Below are positions 35,988 to 45,751 of a stretch of DNA of 64,000 nt, piece after piece. Under the pieces are notes generated by a model. The model saw nothing but the letters and a program-made list of their open reading frames with translations. It had not been told where the DNA came from and searched no databases. Within the stretch, counting starts at the first letter, position 1, and the number at the start of each line of letters is the position of its first letter. Both the position numbers and the translations under genes were made by a program. Origin of the DNA: Spectribacter acetivorans (GTDB lineage Bacteria > Pseudomonadota > Gammaproteobacteria > Nevskiales > Salinisphaeraceae); NCBI RefSeq assembly GCF_031846305.1, contig NZ_JAVRHY010000007.1, forward strand, positions 76,512 to 140,511, read 5' to 3'.

Positions 35988-37903
35988 CAGTTCAGGCGGT
36001 TTTCGTAGATTTCCACGTCGTAGTCCGCCCGGATCGCTCGGCGCATCACGGCATACTCGAGACCGGCCAGGCGCCCTTCGATGCGGCTGACCAGCGTTCC
36101 GCGGGTGGACTCGTCGAGGTTGTCCGGCACGCGGACGCCACTGACCAACACTACCGCTTGACTTCCGTTGGCGAGTGAAACCAGCTGGCGAGAGACCTCG
36201 CCGTCAGCCGGTTGCGGCAAGCTGAAGGCCGCTTCCCGGATCGCGCCGCTGACGGAACTCCCGCCATCGCGCGCGATCCAGCCGGGCGTCACCAGGTCCC
36301 CGGGGGACTGTTCGGCCAGATCCTCCAGACTGCTGTCACCGCTTTCCAGCTGATCCAGCACCTCCTGTGCGCGTTCCGCCGTCAGCCTGGCCGCGGCCTC
36401 GTCACGGATTCGTTCGCGAATCTGGTCGCGTACTTCGGCCAGCGGCAGCCGTGCTGCCGGCTCGTTCTCGGCAACCCGCACCACCACCAGACGGTCGCCG
36501 GACAGCGAAATGGGCGTACTGTTCAGACCGTCCTTGAGTACCGCATCGGAGAAGGCGGCCTCTACCACCGCCTCGTTGCCGCCCAGCCCGGTTCCGCCGT
36601 CCGGCGTCACCCAGCCAGTCGTCTGGATCTCCAGATCCAGTTCTTTGGCAATGGTATCCAGCGACTGCGGGGCCTCGAACGCCAGTGCGTCCAGCTCCTC
36701 GCTCAACTGCTTGAAACGTTCCTGACGCTCCTGCGAGCGGTAGAGCGACAACAGTTCGTCTTGAACCTCGGCGTCGTCGAACGGCTTGACCTCGGCCGGG
36801 TCAACCTCTTCCAGCTTGATCAGATGCCAGCCGAACTCGGTCTTGACCGGATTGGAGATCGATCCGGGTTCGAGGTCGAACAGTGCCTTCTCGAACGGGG
36901 CCACCATCGAGCCGCGGGTCACCCAGTCGAGGCTGCCCCCGTCCTCGGCCGTGCCCTGATCATCCGAATGCTCACTGGCGAGATCCGCGAAATCGACGTC
37001 GCCCTGTTCCAGCTGGTCGGCCAGTGCCTGGATTTCGGCACGCGCGGCTTCGGCATCGGTGTCGCCATCCTCGCGAATCAGGATGTGCCGTGCCTTGCGA
37101 CGCTCCGGCGATTTGAAGCGGGCTTCCTTCTCCTGCTCATAGAGCGTGCGCAGGAACTCGTCGTCCGGGGCCTCGGCCACCTCGAGCTCGCTGCGATCCA
37201 GCGACACGTAGGCCAGTTTCACCCGCTGATCGCGCATGAAGGCATCCGGGTGATCACGGTAGTAGGCCTCGACCTCACCCTCCCCGATGCTGACCTCGTC
37301 GCGAAACGCGTCCGGTGAGAACGACAGATAGGACAGCTCGCGCTCCTGATTGCTCAGCCGGTGGGCCTGCTGCACCAGCGGATCGGTCACGAAACCGGTG
37401 GCCAGTACCGCCTCGCGCAACTGGCTGGACTGCAGATCGTTACGCAGCCCGGCCTCGAACGCGGCCGCGCTGATGCCGGCCTGCGACAGCAGCGCGCGAT
37501 AACGGTCCGGGGAGAAATTGCCATCCACCTGAAAGCGCTCATCCCCGCGCAGCGCCTGTAGCAGACCCTGATCGGTGACCCGAATCCGGTTGTCCTGGGC
37601 GTACTGCACCAGCAGTTCCTGCTGGATCAGATTCTCCAGGACCGTACGCCGGAAGCGCTTGGGTTCGATCACGTTGTGATCGAAGTTCTCGCCCATCAGC
37701 TGCTGCAGGCGCTGGTAGCGCTGGTCGTAGGCCCGTTGCAGCTCGTACTTGGTGATGTCGGTGCCTCCGACCGTTGCCACCGCGGGATTGGCCGACTGGG
37801 TGAAGTAGGACCCTACCCCCCAGACACTGAATACCAGCGCAATCAGACCGACGATGGCATAGGCGACCGGGCCGCTGGATTTATCACGAATACGTTGCAG
37901 CAT
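35987..37903 (-). CDS. ppiD: Periplasmic peptidyl-prolyl isomerase/chaperone PpiD
   Basis: 638 residues. One N-terminal anchor helix (VAYAIVGLIALVFSVWGVGS), a SurA-like chaperone domain (about 40-200), then a parvulin domain around 265-360 (ARHILIREDGDTDAEA; GGSLDWVTRGSMVAPFEKAL; GWHLIKLEEV). It assists outer-membrane protein folding at the inner-membrane exit. It follows hup and two tRNAs in the conserved tig-clpPX-lon-hup-ppiD order. Confidence 0.93.
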   Translation of the reverse strand: MLQRIRDKSSGPVAYAIVGLIALVFSVWGVGSYFTQSANPAVATVGGTDITKYELQRAYDQRYQRLQQLMGENFDHNVIEPKRFRRTVLENLIQQELLVQYAQDNRIRVTDQGLLQALRGDERFQVDGNFSPDRYRALLSQAGISAAAFEAGLRNDLQSSQLREAVLATGFVTDPLVQQAHRLSNQERELSYLSFSPDAFRDEVSIGEGEVEAYYRDHPDAFMRDQRVKLAYVSLDRSELEVAEAPDDEFLRTLYEQEKEARFKSPERRKARHILIREDGDTDAEAARAEIQALADQLEQGDVDFADLASEHSDDQGTAEDGGSLDWVTRGSMVAPFEKALFDLEPGSISNPVKTEFGWHLIKLEEVDPAEVKPFDDAEVQDELLSLYRSQERQERFKQLSEELDALAFEAPQSLDTIAKELDLEIQTTGWVTPDGGTGLGGNEAVVEAAFSDAVLKDGLNSTPISLSGDRLVVVRVAENEPAARLPLAEVRDQIRERIRDEAAARLTAERAQEVLDQLESGDSSLEDLAEQSPGDLVTPGWIARDGGSSVSGAIREAAFSLPQPADGEVSRQLVSLANGSQAVVLVSGVRVPDNLDESTRGTLVSRIEGRLAGLEYAVMRRAIRADYDVEIYENRLN

Positions 37904-38029
37904 AACGGTTCACATTCCTGGAAACGCCCCCTGCTGGGGTGGCGTCAAACGAAAAAGGGCGCCCCGTGGTGAAGCGCCCTTTCGGATCGGGCGCACCCTG
38001 GCAGAGGCGCCCGTCAACTGATGTCAGGA

Positions 38030-38106
38030 TGGCGGAGCGGACGGGACTCGAACCCGCGACCCCCGGCGTGACAGGCCGGTATTCTAACCAACTGAACTAC
38101 CGCTCC
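38030..38106 (-). tRNA. tRNA-Asp (GTC)
   Basis: 77-nt cloverleaf on the minus strand. Acceptor GGAGCGG pairs with CCGCTCC, the anticodon loop is CTGTCAC and the T-arm has GGTTCGAGTCC. The CCA end is encoded. It is 6 bases from tRNA-Val and probably cotranscribed. Confidence 0.96.
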
Positions 38107-38112
38107 GCGAAA

Positions 38113-38188
38113 TGGTGGGTGCTGACGGGTTCGAACCGCCGACATTCGCCTTGTAAGGGCGACGCTCTACCAGCTGAGCTAAGCACCC
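38113..38188 (-). tRNA. tRNA-Val (TAC)
   Basis: 76-nt cloverleaf on the minus strand starting GGGTGCTTAGCTCAGCTGG. The anticodon loop CTTACAA reads TAC, the T-loop GGTTCGAACCC is present and CCA is encoded. It lies between hup and tRNA-Asp. Confidence 0.96.
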
Positions 38189-38229
38189 GTGGGTACCGCT
38201 CATATGGCGTTGAGCACCCGCGAGGTGCG

Positions 38230-38502
38230 CTAGTTTACGGCATCCTTGAGCGCCTTGCCAGCCTTGAAACCGGGCGTCTTGCCGGCCGGGATGTTGATGC
38301 TCTGCCCGGTCTTTGGATTGCGGCCCTGACGGGCGGCACGGGTACGTACGGAGAACACGCCAAACCCGACCAGGGAAACCTTGTCTCCCTTCTTGAGCGC
38401 GTCGGTAATCGCATCGATGGTGGCGTCGACAGCCTTGGCGGCGTCTGCCTTGGAAAGGTCCGCGTCGGCGGCGACGGCATCGGTGAGTTCTGATTTATTC
38501 AT
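38230..38502 (-). CDS. hupB: HU-family DNA-binding protein
   Basis: 90 residues, exact HU length, from ATG 38502. AGGGG is nine bases upstream; an in-frame ATG at 38511 would add three residues. Typical segments: NKSELTDAVAADADLSKADA, VSLVGFGVFSVRTRAARQGR, NPKTG and FKAGKALKDAVN. Nucleoid-organising protein, located downstream of lon as in E. coli. Confidence 0.96.
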   Translation of the reverse strand: MNKSELTDAVAADADLSKADAAKAVDATIDAITDALKKGDKVSLVGFGVFSVRTRAARQGRNPKTGQSINIPAGKTPGFKAGKALKDAVN

Positions 38503-38725
38503 GCTTGTCATCCCCTGTCGGTCGGAAGTCGGAAAACGAGAATGTCCACCCCCCGGAAATCTTGAAATGCCGATTCGGCAAATCCGCACACCCGGCGAGA
38601 CCATAAAAACGGCTCCGCTGGCTTCACCGCTTCGAAGCAGGTTTAAGCGCCAGCGACACCGTTTTATACCAAGGCCGTCTCAAGCCGGTCAACCGCCCGT
38701 CTGACGGGCATTTCCGGCAGATGGC

Positions 38726-38742
38726 CCGGCTTGACAAGCCGG
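38726..38742 (-). other. Perfect short hairpin downstream of lon
   Basis: CCGGCTTG and CAAGCCGG are separated by one base, 11 bases after the lon stop codon. A second small palindrome (GCCCGTC/GACGGGC) lies near 38696. There is no T-run, so a factor-independent terminator is unproven. The rest of 38503-38752 should hold the hup promoter. Confidence 0.4.
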
Positions 38743-38752
38743 CCACGAAGCT

Positions 38753-41149
38753 CTAGTGCGCCCGGATCTCCCCGGCGTCGCCGGCGGACTTGCCATCCGC
38801 GGCCAGATCCGGCTCCGGCAATGGCTCGGGCATGCGGCTGAGCGCGATCTCCAGCACTTCGTCGATCCGGCGGACTGCGCGTATATCCAGCTTGTTCTTG
38901 ATATTCGCCGGTATCTCCGCGAGATCCTTGACGTTTTCCTCCGGGATCACGACCACCTGAATACCGCCACGATGCGCGGCCAAGAGCTTCTCCTTGAGCC
39001 CGCCGATCGGCAGCACGTCGCCGCGCAGGGTGATTTCGCCGGTCATCGCAACCTCGGCACGCACGGGAATTTCCGTCAGCGCGGACACCAGTGAGGTGCA
39101 CATTCCGACGCCGGCAGACGGGCCGTCCTTGGGGGTTGCGCCTTCGGGGACGTGCACATGCAGGTCCGATTTGGTCATGAAATCCTGTTCGATGCCGAGC
39201 TTGGCCGCGCGGCGGCGCACAACGGTGAGGGCCGCCTGAATGGATTCCTGCATCACGTCGCCCAGGCTGCCGGTCAGCAGGGGCTTGCCCTTGCCCGGCA
39301 CCACGGCTGATTCGATGGTCAGTAGTTCGCCGCCGACCTCGGTCCAGGCCAGGCCGGTCACTTGGCCCACGCGATCGGTTTCCTCGGCCCGCCCGTAGCG
39401 GTACTTGGGCACGCCCAGGTAGCGGTCCAGGTTGCGCTGCGTGACCCGGACCTGCTTGCGCTTGGGTTCGCTGATCAGCTCCTTGACCACCTTGCGGCAA
39501 ATCTTGGCGATATCCCGCTCGAGATTTCGCACGCCGGCCTCGCGGGTGTAGCGCCGGACGATTTCCCGCAGCGCGTTCTCCGATACCTGCAGTTCCCCGT
39601 CCCTGAGACCAGACTCCTCGATCTTCTTGGGCACCAGGTACTTGGTGGCGATGTTGACCTTCTCGTCCTCGGTATAGCCCGACAGGCGGATTACTTCCAT
39701 CCGGTCCAGCAGGGCCGGCGGGATGTTGAGGGTATTCGCGGTGCAGATGAACATCACCTCGGACAGGTCGTACTCGACCTCCAGGTAATGGTCATTGAAG
39801 GTATTGTTCTGCTCCGGATCGAGCACCTCGAGCAACGCCGAAGCGGGATCGCCACGGAAATCCATGGCCATCTTGTCGATCTCGTCGAGCAGGAACAGCG
39901 GGTTCTTGACCCCCACCTTGGCCATGTTCTGCACGATCTTGCCCGGCAGCGATCCGATGTAGGTGCGCCGGTGACCGCGAATTTCGGCCTCGTCCCGGAC
40001 GCCGCCCAGGCTCATGCGCACGAACTTGCGGTTGACTGCGCGCGCAATCGAGCGGCCCAGCGAGGTCTTGCCCACGCCGGGGGGGCCGACGAAACACAGA
40101 ATCGGTCCCTTGATCTTGCGCACCCGGCTCTGCACGGCAAGGTTCTCGACGATACGCTCCTTGACGCGCTCCAGTCCGTAGTGATCCTCGTCGAGAATGT
40201 CCTGCGCCTCGTCCAGCTTGATGCGGGTCTTGGTGCGCTTCTTCCAGGGCACATCGACGATCCAGTCCAGGTAGTTGCGCACCACCGTGGCCTCGGCCGA
40301 CATCGGCGACATGCTCTTGAGCTTATTGAACTCGGTGGTCGCCTTCTTCTTGACCTCCTTGGGCATGCCCGCCTTCTCGATTTTTTCCTCGAGCTCATCA
40401 AGATCGTTGGGGGCATCGTCCAGGTCACCCAGTTCCTTCTGGATGGCCTTCATCTGTTCGTTGAGATAGTACTCGCGCTGGCTCTTCTCCATCTGCTGTT
40501 TGACACGGCCGCGGATGCGCTTTTCGATCTGCAGCACCTCGATTTCGGCCTCGACCTTGGCCAGCACGTGCTCGAGACGCGCGCCGGCGTCGTCGATTTC
40601 CAGCACATCCTGCTTTTCATCCAGCTTCAGATTGAGATGGGCGGCAATGGTGTCGGCCAGACGCCCGGCCGAGTCCATGCTCGACAGCGACGGCAGCAGT
40701 TCCGCCGGCACCTTCTTGTTGAGCTTGACGTAGCCCTCGAAGGTGGAAAGCGTCGAGCGCATCAGCGCGTCGAGCTGGGCGTCGTCCTCACGATCGTCGG
40801 CATCGCTCAGGGCCACATAGTCCGCCACCATGTAGCCGTCCTCTTCGCCAAGATCCGCGACGCGGGCCCGCTCTCCGCCCTCGACCAGCACCTTCACGGT
40901 GCCGTCCGGCAGCTTCAGCAACTGCAGGATGCTGGCCAGGGTGCCGACGCGGTAGATGTCGTCCGCGCCCGGGTCGTCCACGTCCGCGGCCTTCTGGGCC
41001 ACCAGCAGAATGCGCTTGTCATCGGCCATCGCGGCTTCCAGCGCGCTGATGGACTTTTCACGTCCCACGAACAGCGGAATCGCCATGTGGGGGAAAACCA
41101 CCACATCGCGCAGGGGCAGAACCGGGGTGCGGGAAGAAGAATCGGCCAT
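38753..41149 (-). CDS. lon: ATP-dependent protease Lon
   Basis: 798 residues, full length. N-terminal substrate-binding domain (PVLPLRDVVVFPHMAIPLFV), AAA+ module with Walker A GPPGVGKTSLG and Walker B FLLDEIDKM, and the Ser-Lys protease domain (catalytic Ser in PKDGPSAGVGMCTSL, Lys in GGLKEKLLAAHRGG). It degrades misfolded and regulatory proteins in the cytoplasm. Last protease gene of the tig-clpP-clpX-lon series. Confidence 0.97.
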   Translation of the reverse strand: MADSSSRTPVLPLRDVVVFPHMAIPLFVGREKSISALEAAMADDKRILLVAQKAADVDDPGADDIYRVGTLASILQLLKLPDGTVKVLVEGGERARVADLGEEDGYMVADYVALSDADDREDDAQLDALMRSTLSTFEGYVKLNKKVPAELLPSLSSMDSAGRLADTIAAHLNLKLDEKQDVLEIDDAGARLEHVLAKVEAEIEVLQIEKRIRGRVKQQMEKSQREYYLNEQMKAIQKELGDLDDAPNDLDELEEKIEKAGMPKEVKKKATTEFNKLKSMSPMSAEATVVRNYLDWIVDVPWKKRTKTRIKLDEAQDILDEDHYGLERVKERIVENLAVQSRVRKIKGPILCFVGPPGVGKTSLGRSIARAVNRKFVRMSLGGVRDEAEIRGHRRTYIGSLPGKIVQNMAKVGVKNPLFLLDEIDKMAMDFRGDPASALLEVLDPEQNNTFNDHYLEVEYDLSEVMFICTANTLNIPPALLDRMEVIRLSGYTEDEKVNIATKYLVPKKIEESGLRDGELQVSENALREIVRRYTREAGVRNLERDIAKICRKVVKELISEPKRKQVRVTQRNLDRYLGVPKYRYGRAEETDRVGQVTGLAWTEVGGELLTIESAVVPGKGKPLLTGSLGDVMQESIQAALTVVRRRAAKLGIEQDFMTKSDLHVHVPEGATPKDGPSAGVGMCTSLVSALTEIPVRAEVAMTGEITLRGDVLPIGGLKEKLLAAHRGGIQVVVIPEENVKDLAEIPANIKNKLDIRAVRRIDEVLEIALSRMPEPLPEPDLAADGKSAGDAGEIRAH

Positions 41150-41242
41150 GATGCAGCCTCGAGTACGGGGGCGACTACCGAGGGATATCGGCAGCCGCCG
41201 TCAAAAACCTTGCCTTGAAGCTGCGGCCGGGCGGCCGCCTTT

Positions 41243-42529
41243 TCAAGCGCTCGGGCGGGTCGTATCGGCTGCGGCGCGGGCGGGCGCGGCGTTTTCGTAG
41301 ACGATGTAGGGCTGGGCATCGCCCTTCACCACGGCCTCGTCCACCACGATCTTGGCCACGTTCTCCATCGACGGCAGGTCGTACATCACGTCCAGCAGGA
41401 TGCCTTCCAGGATGGTACGCAGGCCGCGCGCGCCGGTCTTGCGCTCCATCGCCTTGGTGGCGATCGCGCGCAGCGCATCCTCGCGGATTTCGAGCTCGCA
41501 GTCCTCCATGTCGAACAGCTTGCCGTACTGCTTGACCAGCGCATTCTTCGGGTCGCGCAGGATCGATACCAGCGCCGCCTCGTCGAGCTCGTCCAGCGTG
41601 GCCACCACCGGCAGCCGGCCGACGAACTCGGGAATCAGGCCGTACTTGACCAGGTCCTCGGGCTCGACCCCGCGCAGCACCTTGCCGATTTCCTCGACCT
41701 GATCAACGCTCTTGACCGCGGCGGAGAACCCGATGCCGGAACGGCCCGCGCGGTTGGCAATCACCTTTTCCAGGCCGGCGAACGCGCCGCCACAGATGAA
41801 CAGCATGCCGCCGGTATCCACCTGCAGGAACTCCTGCTGCGGATGCTTGCGCCCACCCTGGGGCGGCACCGACGCGGTGGTACCCTCGATCAGCTTTAGC
41901 AGTGCCTGCTGCACACCCTCGCCCGATACATCGCGGGTGATGGAGGGATTTTCCGACTTGCGCGAAATCTTGTCGATCTCGTCGATGTAGACGATGCCGC
42001 GCTGGGCCTTGTCGACGTCGTAGTCACACTTCTGCAGCAGCTTCTGGATGATGTTTTCCACATCCTCGCCGACGTAACCCGCTTCGGTGAGCGTGGTGGC
42101 ATCGGCAATGGTGAAGGGCACATCCAGCAACCGGGCCAGGGTTTCGGCCAGCAGCGTCTTGCCGCAGCCGGTGGGCCCGATCAGCAGAATGTTGGATTTC
42201 TGCAGCTCGACGCCATCCTCCGCGGCCGCCGCATTGAGGCGCTTGTAGTGGTTGTAGACCGCCACCGCCAGCACCTTCTTGGCCGGCTCCTGGCCGATGA
42301 CGTACTCGTCGAGAACGGCATTGATTTCCTGCGGGGTGGGAAGACCCTTGCGCGCCGGCTTGGCGGCGAGCTCCTCGCGCATGATGTCGTTGCACAGCTC
42401 CACGCATTCATCGCAGATGAATACGGAGGGACCGGCGATGAGCTTGCGGACTTCATGCTCGCTCTTGCCACAGAACGAGCAGTAGAGGGTGCGCCCCTGG
42501 TTGTCATTGCCGCGTGCGTCGTCAGTCAT
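41243..42529 (-). CDS. clpX: ATP-dependent Clp protease ATP-binding subunit ClpX
   Basis: 428 residues. N-terminal zinc finger (CSFCGKSEHEVRKL, then CDEC), Walker A GPTGCGKTLLAE and Walker B IVYIDEIDKI. It unfolds substrates for ClpP. 93 bases separate it from lon. Confidence 0.97.
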   Translation of the reverse strand: MTDDARGNDNQGRTLYCSFCGKSEHEVRKLIAGPSVFICDECVELCNDIMREELAAKPARKGLPTPQEINAVLDEYVIGQEPAKKVLAVAVYNHYKRLNAAAAEDGVELQKSNILLIGPTGCGKTLLAETLARLLDVPFTIADATTLTEAGYVGEDVENIIQKLLQKCDYDVDKAQRGIVYIDEIDKISRKSENPSITRDVSGEGVQQALLKLIEGTTASVPPQGGRKHPQQEFLQVDTGGMLFICGGAFAGLEKVIANRAGRSGIGFSAAVKSVDQVEEIGKVLRGVEPEDLVKYGLIPEFVGRLPVVATLDELDEAALVSILRDPKNALVKQYGKLFDMEDCELEIREDALRAIATKAMERKTGARGLRTILEGILLDVMYDLPSMENVAKIVVDEAVVKGDAQPYIVYENAAPARAAADTTRPSA

Positions 42530-42617
42530 GATGCGCCTCTCGAAAACGTTACCCCGATACTACAACACAGATACGGCCGTTCGTGGTCCACCCGGGCGTA
42601 ACGGCGTGGATCCGGCG

Positions 42618-43262
42618 TTATTTATCGTCTCCGCCGGCCATCGCGGCACGCGAGGACATCACCCGGTCCACCAGCCCGTATTCGCGGGATTCCTCCCCGC
42701 TCATGAATCGGTCCCGCTCGGTGTCGCTGGCGATCTTGTCGATTGGCTGACCGGTGTGGTGCGACAGAATCTGGTTAAGCGACTCGCGGGCCCGCAGGAT
42801 TTCCTTGGCGTGAATCTCGATATCCGTCGCCTGACCCTGAAAACCACCCAGCGGCTGGTGGATCATCACCCGCGAATGCGGCAGGCAGTAACGCTTGCCC
42901 TCGGCCCCGGCGGCGAGCAGCACCGCGCCCATGCTGGCGGCCTGGCCGAGACACATGGTGGACACGTCCGGCTGGATGAACTGCATGGTGTCGTAGATCG
43001 ACATGCCGGCAGTAACCACGCCGCCCGGCGAGTTGATGTAGAGCTGGATGTCCTTGTCCGGGTTATCCGATTCCAGGAACAGCAGCTGCGCCACGATCAG
43101 GTTGGCCATATGGTCGTCGATGCCGCCGACCACGAACACCACCCGCTCCTTGAGCAGGCGCGAGTAGATGTCGAAGGCACGTTCGCCGCGGGCGGTCTGC
43201 TCGACCACCATCGGCACCAGACCGAGATCGCGGGTGCGCATATCGTCGCCGTCGTGACTCAT
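42618..43262 (-). CDS. clpP: ATP-dependent Clp protease proteolytic subunit
   Basis: 214 residues. The nucleophile Ser110 is in GQAASMGAV and His135 in RVMIHQPLGG; the catalytic Asp lies in the conserved C-terminal region. A short N-terminal propeptide before LVPMVVEQT is expected. It forms the tetradecameric barrel used by ClpX. Located between tig and clpX. Confidence 0.97.
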   Translation of the reverse strand: MSHDGDDMRTRDLGLVPMVVEQTARGERAFDIYSRLLKERVVFVVGGIDDHMANLIVAQLLFLESDNPDKDIQLYINSPGGVVTAGMSIYDTMQFIQPDVSTMCLGQAASMGAVLLAAGAEGKRYCLPHSRVMIHQPLGGFQGQATDIEIHAKEILRARESLNQILSHHTGQPIDKIASDTERDRFMSGEESREYGLVDRVMSSRAAMAGGDDK

Positions 43263-43282
43263 GCATTAACTCCAGCGTTGCG

Positions 43283-44614
43283 TTAGGCGCCGGCGCCGCC
43301 GGCGTTGTCGGGGTTCATCAGGGCGTCTAGGCTGCTCGCCTCCTCGGCGACCGTGGCCTGCTGGATCAGGTCGTCCACCACCTGCTCCTCCATGACCATG
43401 GCCTGGATACCCTGCATCATCTGCGGCTGCGAACGATAGTACTGCTTGACCTGCTCGGCTTCACCGTACTGCGCCGCAATCTCTTCGAGCTTGGCATCGA
43501 CCCGGGTATTGTCGAGCTCGAGTTCCTTGACCTTGATCACTTCCGCCAGCAGCAACCCCAGGGACACCCGGCGCTTGGCGTCGTCACTCAGCATGTCGTC
43601 GGGAATCATCTCCCGCAGCTGCTCCGGATTCTCCTGCATCTGCGGGGGCATCCGGGAGACCGCCTCCTGGCGCATTCGTTCCATTTCCTCGCTGACCATC
43701 GAGCCCGGCACGTCGATCGGATTGGCCTCGAGCAGACCGTTCATGACCTGAGTCTTGACGCTCTTGGCGATGGCGTCATCGGCCTGCTGGCGCAGCGACT
43801 CGCGCACCTTCTCGCGCAGGGCCGCTTCGCCGCCCTCCTCGATCCCCAGCTTGGCCAGGAATTCGTCATCCAGTTCGGGCCGGCGCGGTTCGGTGACCTG
43901 TTTGAGTTCCACCGAAAACTCGGCGGTCTTGCCGGCCAGGTCCTCGGCGCCGTAATCCTCGGGGAAGCTGACCGGCACTTCGAAGGTCTCGCCGGCCTTG
44001 CGCCCCACCAGGGCACGCTCCAGATCCGGCAGGAAGCGGCCTTCGCCGAGCGTGACCTCGATGTCCTCGCCGGAACCGCCCTCGAAGGTCTCGCCATCGA
44101 TGCGGCCCACGTAATCCACGGTTACCTGATCGCCGTCCAGGGATTCCCGTTCGACCGGCTCGAACGTCTTGTGCTGATCGCGCACCTGCTCGATGGTCTT
44201 GTCGATGTCGGCGTCGCTGATCTCCACCGTCGGGCGAGTCACCGACAGCTTGTCCAGTCCCTGAAGCTCGATCTCGGGGTAGACATCGAATTCGGCAGTG
44301 AAGGTCAGGCCCTGGCCTTCGGCCTGGTCGGCCAGTTCCACGCGCGGCTGCCCGGCCGGCTTGAGATCGACCTGCGCCAGGGCCTCGGGATAGGCCGACT
44401 GGATGATCTCGCTGGTGACCTCGTGGCGGGCGCTTTCGCCGTAGCGCTGGTGGAGGAACTTGAGCGGGATCTTGCCCGGCCGGAAGCCCGGCACCTTGGC
44501 ATGCTGCCCCACGCGTCGGACCTTCTCGTCCACGGCCTGCTCGACCCGGTCCGAGGGAATCTGCACCCGGATGCGGCGCTGCAATCCCTCGGCACTCTCG
44601 ACACTGACTTCCAT
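43283..44614 (-). CDS. tig: Trigger factor, ribosome-associated chaperone
   Basis: 443 residues from ATG 44614, which gives the normal N-terminus (MEVSVESAEGLQRRIRVQIP). Ribosome-binding signature near residue 45 (GFRPGKIPLKFL), central FKBP-type isomerase domain (about 150-240; VDYVGRIDGETFEGG) and a long helical C-terminal arm. It binds nascent chains and initiates the tig-clpP-clpX-lon cluster. Confidence 0.96.
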   Translation of the reverse strand: MEVSVESAEGLQRRIRVQIPSDRVEQAVDEKVRRVGQHAKVPGFRPGKIPLKFLHQRYGESARHEVTSEIIQSAYPEALAQVDLKPAGQPRVELADQAEGQGLTFTAEFDVYPEIELQGLDKLSVTRPTVEISDADIDKTIEQVRDQHKTFEPVERESLDGDQVTVDYVGRIDGETFEGGSGEDIEVTLGEGRFLPDLERALVGRKAGETFEVPVSFPEDYGAEDLAGKTAEFSVELKQVTEPRRPELDDEFLAKLGIEEGGEAALREKVRESLRQQADDAIAKSVKTQVMNGLLEANPIDVPGSMVSEEMERMRQEAVSRMPPQMQENPEQLREMIPDDMLSDDAKRRVSLGLLLAEVIKVKELELDNTRVDAKLEEIAAQYGEAEQVKQYYRSQPQMMQGIQAMVMEEQVVDDLIQQATVAEEASSLDALMNPDNAGGAGA

Positions 44615-44771
44615 GAATGACCTCGTTGCGCTTGTACCCTGCCGGATTCGCCACCGGGCACGTCTGCCGCTGACCACGGCCGCGCAATCTGCACGGCCTG
44701 GGCGTGACGAAAATGGCATTCCGGAATGCCCCGGCCGGGGCGGCCGACCGACGCGGGCGGGGACGTAAAAA

Positions 44772-44847
<76 letters not shown>

Positions 44848-45076
44848 GGCTGTTTTTCAGCGCGGCATTGTATCTCGACCGGCGCCGGGAAGCACGTCCA
44901 TGCTTGCCGGGCCAGGCTGCGCCGGATGCCTGCCGGCCGGAAGTGGCTTCAGCAGCGCCACCGGACGGCTTGCTGTTCGTCGCGGAGGCCGACCGGAATG
45001 CGGCACCCCTCTCTCGGTCTCTCGCGATGGGCGAGAGGACGGAGAACGGGCCGCTACCGCGGCCCGACCCTTGATA

Positions 45077-45153
45077 TGGGGTGGACGATGGGACTCGAAC
45101 CCACGACGACCGGAATCACAATCCGGGGCTCTACCAACTGAGCTACGCCCACC
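45077..45153 (-). tRNA. tRNA-His (GTG)
   Basis: 77 nt including the extra 5' G typical of tRNA-His. Acceptor GTGGGCG, anticodon loop TTGTGAT, encoded CCA. The 229 bases between it and tRNA-Lys (44848-45076) hold nothing I recognise. Confidence 0.95.
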
Positions 45154-45175
45154 ATTGACGACACACTTCCTTCGA

Positions 45176-45251
45176 TGGCGCCCCGGGAGGGAATCGAACC
45201 CCCGACCCAGAGCTTAGAAGGCTCTTGCTCTATCCACTGAGCTACCGGGGC
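45176..45251 (-). tRNA. tRNA-Arg (TCT)
   Basis: 76-nt cloverleaf beginning GCCCCGGTAGCTCAGTGG. The anticodon loop CTTCTAA reads TCT; CCA is encoded. 22 bases upstream of tRNA-His. Confidence 0.95.
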
Positions 45252-45345
45252 CTGAAGCCGAACCCGCACCGGGAACACCGCCAAACACCGCGCCATGTCT
45301 GCCTGACCCGGGTCTGCTGGAACCACAGCAACCGGCTCGATCCGA

Positions 45346-45422
45346 TGGTCGGGGTAACAGGATTCGAACCTGTGACCTTCTGCTCCCAAAGCAGACGCGC
45401 TACCAGGCTGCGCTATACCCCG
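45346..45422 (-). tRNA. tRNA-Pro (TGG)
   Basis: 77-nt cloverleaf beginning CGGGGTATAGCGCAGCCTGG. The anticodon loop reads TTTGGGA, giving TGG; CCA is encoded. Its 5' half and the 35 bases upstream are duplicated 190 bases away. Confidence 0.95.
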
Positions 45423-45751
45423 GACGCCGGACACACTCTAAACCGGCTTATCCGTCTAATGCCACGACCTCGCGTCTGCGTTGCGAGCAGTCTGTTTCCA
45501 GGTTCGGCTCCTGCCTCACCAGGAAACCCGGCCTCGGGCTTCCTGCCCTCGGCGCGTCTCGCGGTGCGAGCCGCCCCAAAGCAGACGCGCTACCAGGCTG
45601 CGCTATACCCCGGACGCCGGACACACTCTAAACCGGCTTATCCGTCTTCCGCCACAACCCGGCTTCGGACCCGCCGCCTTGCGGCCGCGAATCATAATCC
45701 CGCGGCCGGAAGCGGTCAATTTCGGCGTAACCCGGGAAGACGAAAAAACAA
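45423..45751. other. Intergenic region upstream of tRNA-Pro with a 73-bp direct repeat
   Basis: The segment 45385-45457 (3' part inside tRNA-Pro) is repeated exactly at 45575-45647. Each copy has the tRNA 5' half plus its upstream promoter-like stretch. The 117 bases between the copies (45458-45574) are GC-rich with small inverted repeats and no supported gene. The remainder to 45751 leads to the cysS stop. Confidence 0.8.
45575..45612 (-). pseudogene. Truncated tRNA-Pro, 5' half only
   Basis: 38 bases identical to tRNA-Pro from its first nucleotide through the anticodon GG and one further G. Sequence then diverges, so the anticodon 3' stem, T-arm and CCA are missing. The identical upstream flank suggests it keeps the tRNA promoter and may be transcribed as a 5' half-tRNA or as leader to the real tRNA-Pro. 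Confidence 0.8.

Noticed and set aside
39362..41218. 618-residue open frame on the plus strand
   Set aside because: Antisense to lon, with His/Leu-rich sequence typical of shadow frames.
41221..41240. GC-rich palindrome after clpX as a terminator
   Set aside because: The GCGGCCG/CGGCCGC stem has no T-run on the minus strand, so termination there is not supported.
45346..45647. Possible att sites of an integrated element at tRNA-Pro
   Set aside because: The duplicated part is the tRNA 5' half with its promoter and there are no integrase or cargo genes between the copies.
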